Source of the DNA: Liolophura sinensis
Taxonomy: Eukaryota > Mollusca > Polyplacophora > Chitonida > Chitonidae
NCBI RefSeq assembly: GCF_032854445.1
Contig: NC_088297.1
Span: 25,305,127-25,369,126, forward strand
Direction: 5' to 3'
Length of the DNA: 64,000 nt
Shown: piece after piece, positions 25,401-35,124 of the stretch
How positions within the stretch are numbered: position 1 is the stretch's first letter
Layout of the letters: the number at the start of each line of letters is the position of its first letter
Notes under the pieces: generated by a model
Seen by the model: the letters and a program-made list of their open reading frames with translations, nothing else
Database searches by the model: none
What the model was told of the DNA's origin: nothing
Made by a program: the position numbers and the translations under genes

Positions 25401-28400
25401 GTAAACAAATTTCAAGATTTCACGAATAATCATAAGACTGATTCAAAGAAAAACACTTTCATTCTTTTATATACCTGTCTACATGGACTACATAGACAGC
25501 ATCATTTACATACCTGTCTACATGGACTACATAGACAGCATCATTTACATACCTGTCTACATGGACTACGTAGACAGCATCAATTACATACCTGTCTACA
25601 TGAATAACAAAGACAGCATCAATCACATACCTGTCTACATGGACTACATAGACAGCATCATTTACATACCTGTCTACATGGACTACATAGACAGCATCAT
25701 TTACATACCTGTCTACATGGACTACACAGACAGCATCAATTACATACCTGTCTACATGGACTACACAGGCAGCATCATTTTCATACCTGTCTACATGGAC
25801 TACGTAGACAGCATCATTTACATACCTGTCCACACAGACTACACAGACAGCATCAATTACATACCTGTCTACATGGACTACATAGACAGTATCAATTACA
25901 TACCTGTCTACATGGACTACACAGACAGCATCATTTACATACCTGTCTACATGGACTACACAGACAGCATCAATTACATACCTGTCTACATGGACTACAT
26001 AGACAGCATCAATCACATACCTGTCCACACAGACTACATAGACAGCATCAATTACATACCTGTCCACATGGACTACACAGACAGCATTAATTACATACCT
26101 GTCTACATGGACTACACAGACAGCATCATTTACATACCTGTCTACATGGACTACACAGACAGCATCAATTACATACCTGTCTACATGGACTACATAGACA
26201 GCATCAATCACATACCTGTCCACACAGACTACATAGACAGCATCAATTACATACCTGTCCACATGGACTACACAGACAGCATTAATTACATACCTGTCTA
26301 CATGGACTACACAGACAGCATTAATTACATACCTGTCTACATGGACTACATAGACAGCATCAATCACATACCTCTCTACATGGATAACAAAGGCAGCATG
26401 AACTATGTGACAACAACTGCACATGTATAATTACTATGCTTTAATCAAGAATTTCATGTTAGTATTCATATGTTTAGGAGTACACGGCACATAAAACGCA
26501 CAACATTCTGTTAAAAGAGAAACCGAATATGTAAGGCAGCCGAATGTGGTGCAGTGATATCGGAAACATGTCAGGACTACAAGAGAGAACCCAAATATAT
26601 TACCTGTACTAAAAAGAATGCAGTCTGGGCAACGTGGTGTTTAGAACACCTGAAAGTAGGTGTTCTACCTGAGAAAGTAGGTCCAATAAACCAAAACTAC
26701 AGCCTACCTTGTACCAGCCCCTTAAGCCTTCGTACTTGTAGATTTTCTTAAGCGCGTCCAGCATGCCCTTGTAAGTGTTGTGGGCAGCGACTGAAGAGCT
26801 GGCTGATGCCTCGTACTGAAGACAGAGGCGGGTCTTTGTGACCCAGATTGGGTTGGTGAAAATCAATGTTATGAGACCTGTAAAAAGTGGAGTTGAAACA
26901 TTAGACAATATGATGCAATATGAAGTATTGAAAAATAAATATTATTAGACCCCCAAACTTTAACATCTGAAAAATCATTGATGAAAACATGAAACAACCA
27001 GAAAAATGTTGAAAAAATGTGAAAAAACAAAACAAAAAACAAACCCTTAGATTTGGCCATGAATTTAGCACACAGAGCATCGGTGACGGAACATCCCCTT
27101 TGTATCATTGTGCTTCAGTGCTATTTGACTGATGTTTTACACCGTACTCAAGAATATTTCACTTATACGGTGGCCGCCAGCAATATTGTGGGTGGAAACC
27201 GGGCAGAGCCTGGGGAAACCCATGGCCAACTGCAGGTTGCTGGAAGACCTTCCCATGTACGCCCGGAAAGAAGCCAGCATGATCAGTGCTTTTTGACATA
27301 TCATTCCTAACATTTACCTTTAACAATGATTCTAATACACAATACACTTTATTTATTTATTTGATTGGTGTTTTACACCGTACTCAAGCATATTTCCCTT
27401 ATAAGACGACGGTCTGCATTATGGTGTGAGGAAAATTTGAGGAGTTTTGTAATTTCCTGTAATTAATACATGGCACCTCATCCAATCAGTGTCAACACTG
27501 GCTTGTAATTAATGCATGGCACCTCATCCAGTCAGTGTAAACACCGGCTTGTAATCAATACGTGGCACCTCATCCAGTCAGTGTAAACACTAGCTTGTAA
27601 TTAATGCATGGCACCTCATCCAGTCAGTGTAAACACCGGCTTGTAATTAATGCATGGCACCTCATCCAGTCAGTGTAAACACCGGCTTGTAATTAATACA
27701 TGGCACCTCATCCAATCAGTGTAAACACTGGCTTGTAATTAATACATGGCACCTCATCCAATCAGTGTAAACACTGGCTTGTAATTAATACATGGCACCT
27801 CATCCAATCAGTGTAAACACTGGCTTGTAATTAATACGTGGCACCTAATCCAATCAGTGTAAACACCGGCTTGTAATTAATACATGGCACCTCATCCAAT
27901 CAGTGTAAACACTGGCTTGTAATTAATACGTGGCACCTAATCCAATCAGTGTAAACACCCGCTTGTAATTAATATATGGTACCTCATCCAGTCAGTGTAA
28001 TACAGTGGCTTGATTAACCAGTACATGATGAAGTAATTACGCCTTTTACTCTTCGTTATGTAGAGTTATGGTGAAAAGTAAATGGCCAAGATTTGAGAAA
28101 ATCCTACAGCTTTTGGACCCCACCAAGAATTGAACTCTGCCAGCTTTGTAATGCTTGTGAAAAGACAAGTATGAAGGCTGTGATTGGTGTACAGACCTGC
28201 TTCTGAAGCTGCTAACAGATGGTGTCCTGGTGACAGAGCTCTCTGGGAGTTACCGTCCTGCATCCACATCTTCAGGGCGTTGTAACTGTCAACATGCAAA
28301 TGGGTAAATGTAAATCATCACACTGGTGTGTTAAGCTGTACCCAACAATATATGCAGTATGAGGTGTGTTGAGCTGTACTCAACAACACATTCAGTATGA

Positions 28401-31400
28401 GGTGTGTTAAGCTGTACTCAACAACACATGCAGTATGAGGTGTTAAACTGTACCCAACAACACATGCAGTATGAGGTGTGTTAAGCTGTACCCAACAATA
28501 TATGCAGTATGGGGTGTGTTGAGCTGTACTCAACAACACATGCAGTATGAGGTGTGTTAAGCTGTACTCAACAACACATGCAGTATGAGGTGTGTTGAGC
28601 TGTACTCAACAACACATGCAGTATGAGGTGTGTTGAGCTGTACTCAACAACACATGCAGTATGAGGTGTGTTGAGCTGTACTCAACAACACATGCAGTAT
28701 GAGGTGTGTTAAGCTGTACTCAACAACACATGCAGTATGAGGTGTGTTGAGCTGTACTCAACAACACATGCAGTATGAGGTGTGTTGAGCTGTACTCAAC
28801 AACACATGCAGTATGAGGTGTGTTGAGCTGTACTCAACAACACATGCAGTATGAGGTGTGTTGAGCTGTACTGAACAACACATGCAGTATGAGGTGTGTT
28901 AAGCTGTACTCAACAACACATGCAGTTTGCGGTGTGTTGAGCTGTACTCAACAATATATGCAGTATGATACGTGTATGAAAGAGTGAGTGTATGAGTGAG
29001 TGCTTGGGATTTAACGTCCTACTTAACAGTTTTTCAATCATATGACAACGAAGGAGTCCTTAAGGTGCATGTACGTCTAATGTGCCTCCTTGTTGCAGGA
29101 TGGATTTCCACCGCTCTTTTATCTAGTGCTGCTTCACTGGGACGACTTATCGAAGGCAAGAAAGCCGTCCCACCTGAGCCATTATACTGATACGGGTCAA
29201 CCAGTCGCTGCACTATCCCCTTAATGCTGAATGCCAAGCGAGGAAGCTACAACTTCCTCTAAGTACAAGTCTTAGGTGTGACCCACCCCAGGAGTGGTGT
29301 ATGCAAGAAAATATCATTTAAAAGAAAGGCAATAAATAATTTAATCGACAAATTTTGGAAGAGGTGCACCAACAGACCTAAACAGTCACGGACATGTTTT
29401 GTTACGTGCTTGATAACTCTGCAGATCAACATTTGACCATGACTTCCTCTGCGGCCATGGGATGTGCCATGTTAGAGCAAGTGGAAACATGATGTCGTGG
29501 TAATCTTTACCTCGCATACATATAAGTAAATGGCAAAACAGGGTTCGGTTGAAGTAAGCCGAATCAACAGCATCCTATGGTTATAGAAATAACTTGTACC
29601 TGGCTGACTGAAACTGATATCAAGGTGGCACTTTCAATTGTTTTAATGAGTGTGATTTTGCTTATTTTGAACAGCAATATCTTAGTTTTGCAATCTCACA
29701 AAAATAACAAGTTATAGGCTTCATCCTTATGGATATGTTACGGATGCATATATATACATGTATTTTGTCTAGTCTTGTCTATTAAGAAAACTGGGCAGAG
29801 CAGTTTATCATGTACCAGAACGTGTACCAAACAACCCCCCTGAGCTATTAAGTTACGTGTGGCTTTTTGTTAGGAGCGACTGGTGCGAAGGGTAACACTT
29901 AAACCACTTGGCCAGCCAGGGCTGAAGGAACAAATACACAGTACAGAGTTCAATCTTGCACATGTGCACTCTACAGTTATTACACTGTACAAGTGTTTAC
30001 TATCTCTCAATAGCCTCATCAAAATACATTAATGTATTTTAAATGACCTAAAAACTTGCCCACAAAAGTGCAAATTAATGTGCTAAAATAATATTTATAT
30101 TAGTTTAATATTATGTGCAGCGGCAATCAGGCTCTTAGCTGGTAGAAACAAAGGTACAGAGACTAATCTACCAGTGTGCACTTCTCCAAGTACAGAGACT
30201 AATCTACCAGTGAGCACTTCTCAAAGTTCAAGGACTAATCTACCAGTGTGCACTTCTCCAAGTACAGAGACTAATCTACCAGTGTGCACGTCTCCAGGTA
30301 CAGAGACTAATCTACCAGTGTGCACTTCTTCAAGTACAGAGAATAATCTACCAGTGAGCACTTCTCAAAGTTCAAGGACTAATCTACCAGTGTGCACTTC
30401 TCCAAGTACAGAGACTAATCTACCAGTGTGCACGTCTCCAGGTAAAGAGACTAATCTACCAGTGTGCACTTCTCCAAGTACAGAGATTAATCTACCAGTG
30501 AGCACTTCTCAAAGTACAGAGACTAATCTACCAGTGAGCACTTCTCAAAGTTCAGAGACTAATCTACCAGTATGCACTTCTCAAAGTACAGAGACTTTTC
30601 CACCAGTGTGCCCTTCTCCAAATGCAGAGATTAATCTACCAGTGAGCACTTCTCAAAGTTCAGAGATTAATCTACCAGTGTGCACTTCTCCACGTACAGA
30701 GACTAATCTACCAGTGTGCACTTCTCCAGCCATCCAACTCCTGACTTAATGCCACAGCCAAAACAGCAAGAGCTGTAACCTCGCAAGTCCAGAGCTGATT
30801 ATTTTAATGTGGACATGTTACCGCACCTCACCTCAGTTACATGTACCTGGGAAACCTCATGACTTAAGAGCTACATTACATCATATACTCACAAGAAGAA
30901 GTAGAGTCCCCATGATGCCCCAGCACCCCATACATTGGGCGTGACCCCACGATACAGCCCGGAGATACCGTCCTGACGACTTATGGACTGCAGCGCATGA
31001 ACAATTCCTCGATACTGGGGACGAGACTTGGTGTGGCCTTCGTTTACTGTAATAACAATTATACACTGTTAAAACTATAGGTCTAAATGTACATGTATGA
31101 TAATTCCTCAACCTTTTTGCTGGATGAAAGAGCCAATTTCAGCGCAATTTATGCACATTTGTAATTTGATTATAACAAAGCTGGATTGGCGAATTCAGGG
31201 CTTCACAGAAAGTATAATTTTAACAGTCCACAATTGATAATGCCTTCAGAATAGGCTTGAACAGACACTTTGCAAACATGCAAAAAGATTGAAGAATTAC
31301 AGTAGTGCTATACACATTGCACTGTGCTGTAAAAAGCTGTGTATAGCTGTGTTCATGTTCCTGAGTCATGTACAGTTCACACATGTATAACTATACTCAT

Positions 31401-34400
31401 CAAAAACAAGTCACATGATACCAGAAAGAACAAGCGATAACAAGTCATACACATATGACATCATTTCTGTGATGCTGACCACTCCACTGGGTTCAGCTTC
31501 TACAGCGCGACAACACAGTGAGCAGACCACAGATGTCCAATACAATGCCAATGAAACCAGAGCAGAGAATATGTTTGAGGTTCTGCAATAAAAAGCTTAG
31601 ATGTGCTGCCTGTCAGGATAGGAAAATCTGCCTCTAGCTTATTATACTGCACCACTTTCTACTTGTTTATTTGACATCTATTTAACAAATATTTATTTAT
31701 TTGGGTTTTTAAGCTGTACTCAAGAAGAAAGCCCTCACAAAGTTTTATGCACAAATGATGTGGCATGCCGCACTCCGGGAGTTCATATGATACATGTAGA
31801 TAGCAGTTTATGGGTACCCTAAATAATTCTTCAACCTTTTCAACAGACTCTGCAACCACTGTTTTCATACCTTCTGATAGAGCTATGTAGTGTAGAGAAT
31901 AAATAGTGTAAAAATAAACCAGAGAACACCAGGATAAATGTCTCTTTTAACTCACACAAGGGTAAAACAATATAACACCTGTCAGACACATACGGGCACA
32001 GTTTCTAATCATATGGCACTGTATTTTTGATAACCCAGCGACACACAAGTACCCGGAAAATTGTGGTATTCATTTTATACACAGAGTCACATGCACATGT
32101 CAACACACACACCCTGTCATACACACAAGTCTACACTACATGGCTAATTTCCCACATTATCACAACATCACCTCTTCTTCCTTTATATTCATGTTATACT
32201 TTTCTCTCACTAAAAATAAACAATGTACATTTAGTTAACTGTCAGATACCCTTAATGTTTAATACCACAACAATGGCATGTCAGATTTCTGACATAAAAA
32301 GAATTAAATGGACCTGTCTAGTTTTGCTGTGTTGTAAAATTCTAAAAAATAACTAAGAATTTTAACACAAAGTGTCCATTAAAATACATGTACATGTATG
32401 CAGAGCAATGTTTTAGTAAGTTTGTTAATGTTGGGATTTTAGGATGATATCCTAGCGGAAAAATGTAAGTTTCAACACCAAAAATATGTTTTATGACATA
32501 TTTGTCTCTAAGAACTCACTTTTCGGGGGTGAAGTTTTAGATCATTTACATTAACATGTACTCTACTAGTACAATATGCTGCGTGGCATTTTACATTGCT
32601 CTGAAAAGAATAATAACAATAGCTGCACAACATAAAACTTTAAACTATGTTACTGTGGGTACATTTACATGGCTGCACAGTTCTGATGTACACATGTGAT
32701 TGGACACTCAGCTGTAGGGCATAATGATGTCTGCTAATTATACACATATATGTGGAGGTTGGACCTCACATTTCTCTTGTACCCCTTTCTATAAACAGAG
32801 GCATTATGTGTGGAATTCAAGCTCACAGTGATCAACATAGTATGTTAAATGTGACAAAAAAAAAACAAGCCGTCTTTATTTAAATTGGCTTACAACTTGT
32901 CACTTATACAACATGAAAGTACATGTAGTTCCACTGATTTCCTGATGTCCAAAACATTAATTTTCCCCACGTAATGCACTGTTGCCTGCCGGAAGATTAA
33001 TTTAAGTAACAGTTTATAACAGACTTAATAATTAATCTCCCCATGTTATCCTCCCCTTAGATCATGAGAGCACACATGCTGTAACATGTCCACTAAACCT
33101 ATTAATGAGCAAACACACCGTATAACACCCGCATTAAATTTAATACCAATGTTCCTTTGTGACTTTGCATACAGATAAAAAAAAACTTTAAAATATATTC
33201 TGTGAATACATTAAGGCCCAAACAAAGTATGCACCAGCTACATGTACATACATGTTGAAGAATAAACAAGTGCACATGTATAACCCATTCAATGCTGGTT
33301 TCCTTGCTGGTATATTAAGATACACTGCCTGTATCAAGAAATCATGGACAGTTTGATTTATTTATTTGACTGGTGGTTTACACCGTACTCAAGAATATTT
33401 CACTTATACGACGGCGGCCAGCATTATGGTGGTGGGAAACCTACGACCATCCGCAGGTTGAGAGATGAAGAACAGTCTGAATAGTTAACTACATAGGTAC
33501 ATGTAGTTAAACAGCATTTTATTGTCCACTTACCCCCTAAGTCTAGGCTAAATGAATGGGTTCACATTTGTATTTCTGAAATACGGTGATGCCATTTATT
33601 ATAAAACAGAGAGAAAACTACTGATGGTAGCTTTAACTGGTTAAGACCCCACAATAAGAGCATATCTTCGGATATAATTCGGTGACTATAAATTTCTACC
33701 TCTCACATTCGATCTCTACACAAATAAAATTACATGTTGGGGGTAGTTGTGGCGACTGTATTCTGATGAAATTAACCAATTATGGCTACATATCTTACGG
33801 GGAAAACTGTAGTTTCAATGCAAAAAGTATTAATTTATTTGCCTCTGAAAATGCTGTTTTTGGGTGAATTTTAGATAATGTTCTGTAATACTGAAACTAT
33901 TACTTTGGATTCTAACCCATTACCCACCAACCCTTCCACACCAAAGTCTACTACTGCTACTTGAAAATCTCTGAAAAATCATTATGGACAGAGAAACCCG
34001 CTATGGTAATTGTGGCATCTGTGAGAAATCCTTGTTCCTGTGGGTTAGAATTTGACGTTTTCCTAGAGTAGATGTAGGCTAACAGCGTCAAAGCAAAGCC
34101 AAACATGGCGGCGGAGGAAAACGTCAAGCCAGAGATTTGATATTTGTCCTCAGGTTTTTTACTAACAATGTAGGCCAATGAATAGCTCTGTAGGGCTGTG
34201 ATTACGTATACTATCACAGCCCTGTTCCATTGTTTCATAAGCTTGCCTTCAACACCTCTTTATTTCCCTTGCTGGCTTCAGTATACTACTGAAATAAAAT
34301 AATAGCACCAAATAATAAAAGTCTATTCGCAGTCACAGTCGTCTTAACTATCAATTCCAGCTAGGGTTTTTTCCATGTATCATCACTAGTAAACCCACAC

Positions 34401-35124
34401 AAGAATGAAACTATAGTGGACAAGACAGTGCTGTGATAGTATACATAATCACAGCCCTACAGAATTAGCCAATGACCAAACAATATGTGGGTTTTACTAA
34501 AATACATTTAAAAACATTCAGAGCATAAATTTTATGGAACGCTCCAAGCGCTTTCGTGTGATCCCTCTTACTGCAAGGTTAAGTCATAGTGATGTTATGT
34601 GGTAGGGCTAGACTATTTTCAGTCAAGCCCTAGAATTGTGCTATGTAACACACTGTAAAAAAAAAAGACAAACAAGAGAGCATAGGACAAAATAAGTTAT
34701 AACCTTCATAAGTCACAGGAAAGTGTCTTCCTTTAAGCAAGACCTAAGGCTTTAAACTAAAACAGTGTAACATTACATGACGCACAAAAATACACTCAGC
34801 ATGCTAGTTAGAATAATTTCTGGGAATAAACGAAAAAAGTATAGGCCTAGTCGTACCACTTTATTATATTTACACAGCTTCCTTAACCCATATAAATCTC
34901 ACCATTAACTATGTTCAAAACAGATTTAATCTCAAATAACACAAAAACTGATATCACAAACGTAAATCACCTTGAAATCTGATTTTGACCAAGTCTAGCG
35001 GATGTAGTACAAGTGTGGACACTACACCTCCACTCACGCCTGCCAGCAAATGTTCCAAGCGCACGTGACGAAAAATACTGCTAAATCCCGACGCCGATAA
35101 GGACTTCACGCCTTGAGAATCCAT
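8205..35124 (-). CDS. SLC25A32: SLC25A32 orthologue, mitochondrial folate/FAD carrier (whole gene, 7 coding exons, alternative last exon)
   Basis: The spliced minus-strand reading is join(35124-34971, 31046-30893, 28285-28197, 26877-26708, 24131-24018, 21990-21845, 8325-8205). It gives 315 aa, the length of the human protein as I know it. Three mitochondrial-carrier repeats are visible. Repeat 1 has HPLDLVK (P42-K47). Repeat 2 has NPIWVTK (P142-K147), where Trp replaces the usual acidic residue, a mark of the folate/pyrimidine-nucleotide carrier branch. Repeat 3 has YPYQVVR (P249-R254). Family knowledge places the protein in the inner mitochondrial membrane, moving folates and/or FAD into the matrix. 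All junctions are GT-AG and in phase. A second last exon at 19691-19532 replaces the final exon to give 328 aa. The gene is divergent from ATP6V1H and shares its promoter region. Confidence 0.95.
8745..9112. repeat. Minisatellite, 24-30 bp (CTTACAAAAAGTGTGCACAT)
   Basis: About 14 copies vary in length through loss of ATTATT and of one A in the run. It lies in the intron upstream of SLC25A32 exon 7a (minus strand). Confidence 0.92.
9480..10160. repeat. Minisatellite, about 78 bp x 9
   Basis: The unit has CACCGAGTCACAGTATAGTG, ACATCAAGCCATGACACCCC and CAGACACTGGGCAGGATAGC. Diverged copies are at the 10000-10160 end. Confidence 0.92.
11265..12285. repeat. Minisatellite, about 40 bp x 25 (TTTCAGGCATATGCAATGCT)
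   Basis: Units read CTGTATTTCAGGCATATGCA, ATGCTACCCACATATTGAT. Short units skip the CACATATTG part. Lies between the two SLC25A32 last exons. Confidence 0.94.
12760..13175. repeat. Degenerate minisatellite (AGGTCAAGGTCATCAACAAA)
   Basis: About 29-bp units of TACATGTAGGTCAAGGTCAT plus CAACAAATA, best preserved at 12900-13000 and decayed to either side. Confidence 0.75.
13490..14220. repeat. Minisatellite, about 62 bp x 10 (AAAGTATGGAAGCCTGTTTA)
   Basis: Units contain CAAAGTATGGAAGCCTGTTT, CACCAGACTTTC and ACACAGAATAGGGCAGAA. The ends are more diverged than the centre. Confidence 0.9.
14632..14858 (-). mobile_element. Family-2 tRNA-headed SINE
   Basis: On the minus strand the head has TAGCACAGTTTGGTAGAG (A-box) and GGGTCAATCC (B-box). 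The body shares TTTTCAGTCATATGACAATG, GTGCCTCCTTGTGCAGGA and ATCTAGTGCTGTTTCACTGA with the copies at 22054 and 28986. Confidence 0.85.
15900..16338. repeat. Minisatellite, 61-62 bp x 7, with donor-like motif on minus strand
   Basis: The plus unit is CTCTATGGTGGGCTTACCAT, GAGCCATACTGACGGTATCT, AGGAACTCTGACATCACATC. On the gene strand the units from about 15912 to 16186 read GGCTCATG|GTAAGCCC, a strong donor consensus; two units near 16225-16290 have lost it. It may be another exon-edge array whose parent exon I cannot identify. Confidence 0.9.
17595..17712. mobile_element. MITE-like element, right half
   Basis: CCAATCTAACCAATGTAGTT, TTGTCTCCAGAATCAAATTA, GTTGCTCTTTCGTGC and AAAAGGTTGAGGAAAC match the right half of the family. 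Confidence 0.7.
18340..18550. repeat. Degenerate tandem repeat with CCAATCAG cores
   Basis: About six units of 35-45 bp share AACCAATCAGCATTGATTCT. Each holds a CCAAT-box-like CCAATCAG. In an intron far from known promoters. Confidence 0.7.
19532..19691 (-). CDS. SLC25A32: SLC25A32 proximal alternative last exon (7b)
   Basis: The acceptor is GCCTGACAG|G, phase 2, the same phase as exon 7a. The reading starts [10 protein letters not shown], like 7a, and then diverges: [20 protein letters not shown] followed by a polar, Lys-rich tail ending in KWAEKAL and TGA. An AATAAA on the minus strand at 19344-19339 lies about 190 nt past the stop. The splice site, intact frame and carrier-like helix 6 argue for a real exon. 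His293 takes the place of Arg293 of 7a. Expression is not known. Confidence 0.85.
19692..21844 (-). other. SLC25A32 intron 6 (to exon 7b)
   Basis: No exon recognised. It holds a MITE right-end fragment near 20885-20920 and a TGACGTCA palindrome at 20633-20640 of unknown meaning. Short open frames at 20404-21193 show no family features. Confidence 0.45.
21845..21990 (-). CDS. SLC25A32: SLC25A32 exon 6
   Basis: This exon encodes residues 228-275 with [20 protein letters not shown] and the third signature [14 protein letters not shown], then [12 protein letters not shown]. The acceptor is GTTCCAG|GGG and the donor GCG|GTGAGT, phase 2. It can splice in phase to either last exon. Confidence 0.95.
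21971..22410 (-). repeat. Duplicated SLC25A32 exon 6 acceptor edge, interrupted by a SINE
   Basis: Segments 21971-22058 and 22267-22352 are near-identical. They share GGATATACTCTCCTGACCCC and the acceptor through TTGTCAAAGTTATCA, so the first 20 nt of exon 6, its acceptor and about 65 bp of intron are doubled. A SINE (22054-22247) sits in the copy next to the exon. A (TA)n tract (about 22360-22398) expanded in the other. Confidence 0.85.
22054..22247 (-). mobile_element. Family-2 SINE within duplicated exon 6 edge
   Basis: GTGCTTGGGGTTCAACGTCG, TTTTTCAGTCATATGACGAC, TTTTATCTAGTGCTGCTTCA and CTTACCGAAGGCAAGTAAGC. It lies 64 bp upstream (transcript sense) of SLC25A32 exon 6. The head is truncated. 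Confidence 0.87.
22510..22732. mobile_element. MITE-like element (best copy)
   Basis: CTGTAACTCTTCAATCTTTT, GCATGTTTGCAGGGTGTTTA, CCAACCAATGTAGTTTTGTC and ATATGCGAAATAGTTGAGGA: complete with both inverted ends. Confidence 0.72.
23080..23735. repeat. Minisatellite, 54 bp x 12
   Basis: The unit is GTAAGCCAACAGCCCTTCTA, GTACCCTGCAGAGGACTAAG, TCCCATGGAGTACT. It is 18 codons and open on both strands (plus frame 23099-23650). It lies in the intron after SLC25A32 exon 5. No exon parent is visible. Confidence 0.94.
23735..24030 (-). repeat. Exon-edge array: SLC25A32 exon 5 donor, about 73 bp x 4
   Basis: Each unit contains, on the minus strand, CCATAGACTG|GTGAGTAAAC, the exon 5 donor edge, followed by intron sequence with CCCCAGATGTGTGTAACC. 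Four copies are nearly identical, suggesting recent amplification. The copy nearest 24030 is the functional donor. Confidence 0.92.
24018..24131 (-). CDS. SLC25A32: SLC25A32 exon 5 (both edges tandemly copied)
   Basis: This exon encodes residues 190-227: [20 protein letters not shown], the signature of helix 4, then a linker ending in NRPVDHRL. It is phase 0 at both ends, with acceptor TATCTTCAG|GGA and donor CTG|GTGAGT. The 5' half with its splice acceptor is repeated about 13 more times upstream in the transcript, and the donor edge three more times downstream. Only this copy joins both halves. Confidence 0.95.
24075..25222 (-). repeat. Exon-edge array: SLC25A32 exon 5 acceptor, 83 bp x 14
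   Basis: Each 83-bp unit holds intron end (TTATCTTCAG) and the first half of exon 5 ([19 protein letters not shown] in the best copies). Fourteen acceptors are spaced 83 bp apart from 24131 to about 25210, and the transcript-last one is the real exon. The unit has almost no stops in any minus frame, and because 83 is not a multiple of 3 an open frame cycles through all three readings. These open frames are by-products, not genes. Confidence 0.93.
25465..26400. repeat. Minisatellite, 39 bp x 24, open on both strands
   Basis: The unit is ACCTGTCTACATGGACTACA, TAGACAGCATCATTTACAT, 13 codons long. The plus frame 25483-26430 repeats [13 protein letters not shown] and the minus frame 26424-25459 repeats [13 protein letters not shown]. 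Both are stop-free for over 315 codons. Interpreted as a stop-free repeat in the intron after SLC25A32 exon 4. Confidence 0.94.
26708..26877 (-). CDS. SLC25A32: SLC25A32 exon 4
   Basis: This exon encodes residues 134-189. [14 protein letters not shown] is the second carrier signature, followed by [19 protein letters not shown]. The acceptor is TTTTACAG and the donor AAG|GTAGGC, and the exon ends in phase 0. Confidence 0.95.
27125..27284 (-). mobile_element. Family-1 SINE, partial
   Basis: TGTTTTACACCGTACTCAAG, GTGGCCGCCAGCAATATTGT, AAACCGGGCAGAGCC and AAGCCAGCATGATC give an inverted copy lacking the tRNA head. Confidence 0.88.
27348..27434 (-). mobile_element. Family-1 SINE, 3' fragment
   Basis: TTTATTTATTTATTTGATTG, then TGTTTTACACCGTACTCAAG and GCATTATGGTGTGAGGAAAA: tail and core only. 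Confidence 0.85.
27463..28005. repeat. Minisatellite, 46 bp x 12 (TTGTAATTAATACATGGCAC)
   Basis: The unit continues CTCATCCAATCAGTGTAAAC and ACTGGC. It is highly uniform and lies in the intron after SLC25A32 exon 3. CCAATCAG occurs in about half the units. Confidence 0.95.
28197..28285 (-). CDS. SLC25A32: SLC25A32 exon 3
   Basis: This 89-nt exon encodes residues 103-132, [15 protein letters not shown] then [13 protein letters not shown]. It covers the end of helix 2, the loop and the start of helix 3. The acceptor is TTGACAG and the donor CAG|GTCTGT. It is flanked on both sides by minisatellites (28325-28975 and 27463-28005) whose units do not resemble the exon. Confidence 0.93.
28325..28975. 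repeat. Minisatellite, 38 bp x 17 (GAGCTGTACTCAACAACACA)
   Basis: The unit continues TGCAGTATGAGGTGTGTT. It begins about 40 bp upstream (transcript sense) of the SLC25A32 exon 3 acceptor but shares no exon sequence. Confidence 0.95.
28986..29295 (-). mobile_element. Family-2 SINE, longest copy
   Basis: GTGCTTGGGATTTAACGTCC, CATATGACAACGAAGGAGTC and TATCTAGTGCTGCTTCACTG continue into CCATTATACTGATACGGGTC, GCGAGGAAGCTACAACTTCC and TCTTAGGTGTGACCCACCCC, a section absent from the other two copies. Confidence 0.87.
30147..30740. repeat. Minisatellite, 36 bp x 16 (AATCTACCAGTGTGCACTTC)
   Basis: A 12-codon unit, open on the plus strand from 30174 to 30749 ([12 protein letters not shown] repeat, mucin-like by composition only). 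It lies antisense in the intron after SLC25A32 exon 2. No signal peptide or splice context supports a gene. Confidence 0.94.
30893..31046 (-). CDS. SLC25A32: SLC25A32 exon 2
   Basis: This exon encodes residues 52-102, including [28 protein letters not shown] and the start of helix 2 (SWGLYFF). The acceptor is ATTACAG|TA and the donor TT|GTGAGT. Phase 1 in and phase 2 out match the neighbouring exons. Confidence 0.95.
31103..31305. mobile_element. MITE-like element, inverted copy
   Basis: TAATTCCTCAACCTTTTTGC at one end and GCAAAAAGATTGAAGAATTA at the other. The body runs opposite to copy 22510 (TGGCGAATTCAGGGCTTCAC). Confidence 0.72.
33356..33463 (-). mobile_element. Family-1 SINE, 3' fragment
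   Basis: Inverted tail (ATTTATTTATTTGACTGG), CACCGTACTCAAGAATATTT and GCGGCCAGCATTATGGTGG. The head is missing and the middle is shortened. Confidence 0.87.
33957..34238 (-). other. Unassigned open frame with two hydrophobic stretches
   Basis: A 93-codon minus-strand frame in SLC25A32 intron 1. Two hydrophobic segments, [20 protein letters not shown] and [17 protein letters not shown], could span a membrane. I do not recognise it. Part of it (about 34160-34215) recurs inverted at 34432-34490, so it may lie in a duplicated or mobile segment. Treated as a possible gene fragment only. Confidence 0.2.
34160..34490. repeat. Inverted repeat pair with palindromic ends
   Basis: AGGGCTGTGATTACGTATAC...TATCACAGCCCT at about 34191-34222 is itself near-palindromic. 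A similar GTGCTGTGATAGTATACATA...ATCACAGCCCT lies at about 34428-34460. The two copies and their flanks (GGCCAATG, TTAGTAAAA) are inverted relative to each other. Confidence 0.6.
34971..35124 (-). CDS. SLC25A32: SLC25A32 exon 1
   Basis: This exon encodes residues 1-51 from ATG at 35124. It contains transmembrane helix 1 ([20 protein letters not shown]) and carrier motif PLDLVK. The donor is AAG|GTGATT, phase 1. The start was chosen because it gives the family N-terminus leading into [26 protein letters not shown]-box lies inside the exon at 35062-35069. Confidence 0.95.
35062..35069. promoter_or_regulatory. CLEAR-like E-box inside SLC25A32 exon 1
   Basis: CACGTGAC is the other half-match to the CLEAR consensus, within coding sequence 55-62 nt from the SLC25A32 start codon. 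With the site at 35833 it brackets the shared promoter. Confidence 0.3.

Larger units (their letters stand above)
31306..34970 (-). other. SLC25A32 intron 1
   Basis: Largely unique AT-rich sequence. It contains a SINE tail-like scrap near 31681-31725, a SINE fragment (33356-33463), the inverted repeat pair and the unassigned frame at 33957-34238. An imperfect palindrome, TAGGGCTAGACT...AGTCAAGCCCTA, lies near 34602-34632. Confidence 0.5.

Noticed and set aside
30174-30749. Mucin-like Ser/Thr repeat gene
   Set aside because: A 36-bp minisatellite antisense within a carrier intron, with no signal peptide, start context or splice support.
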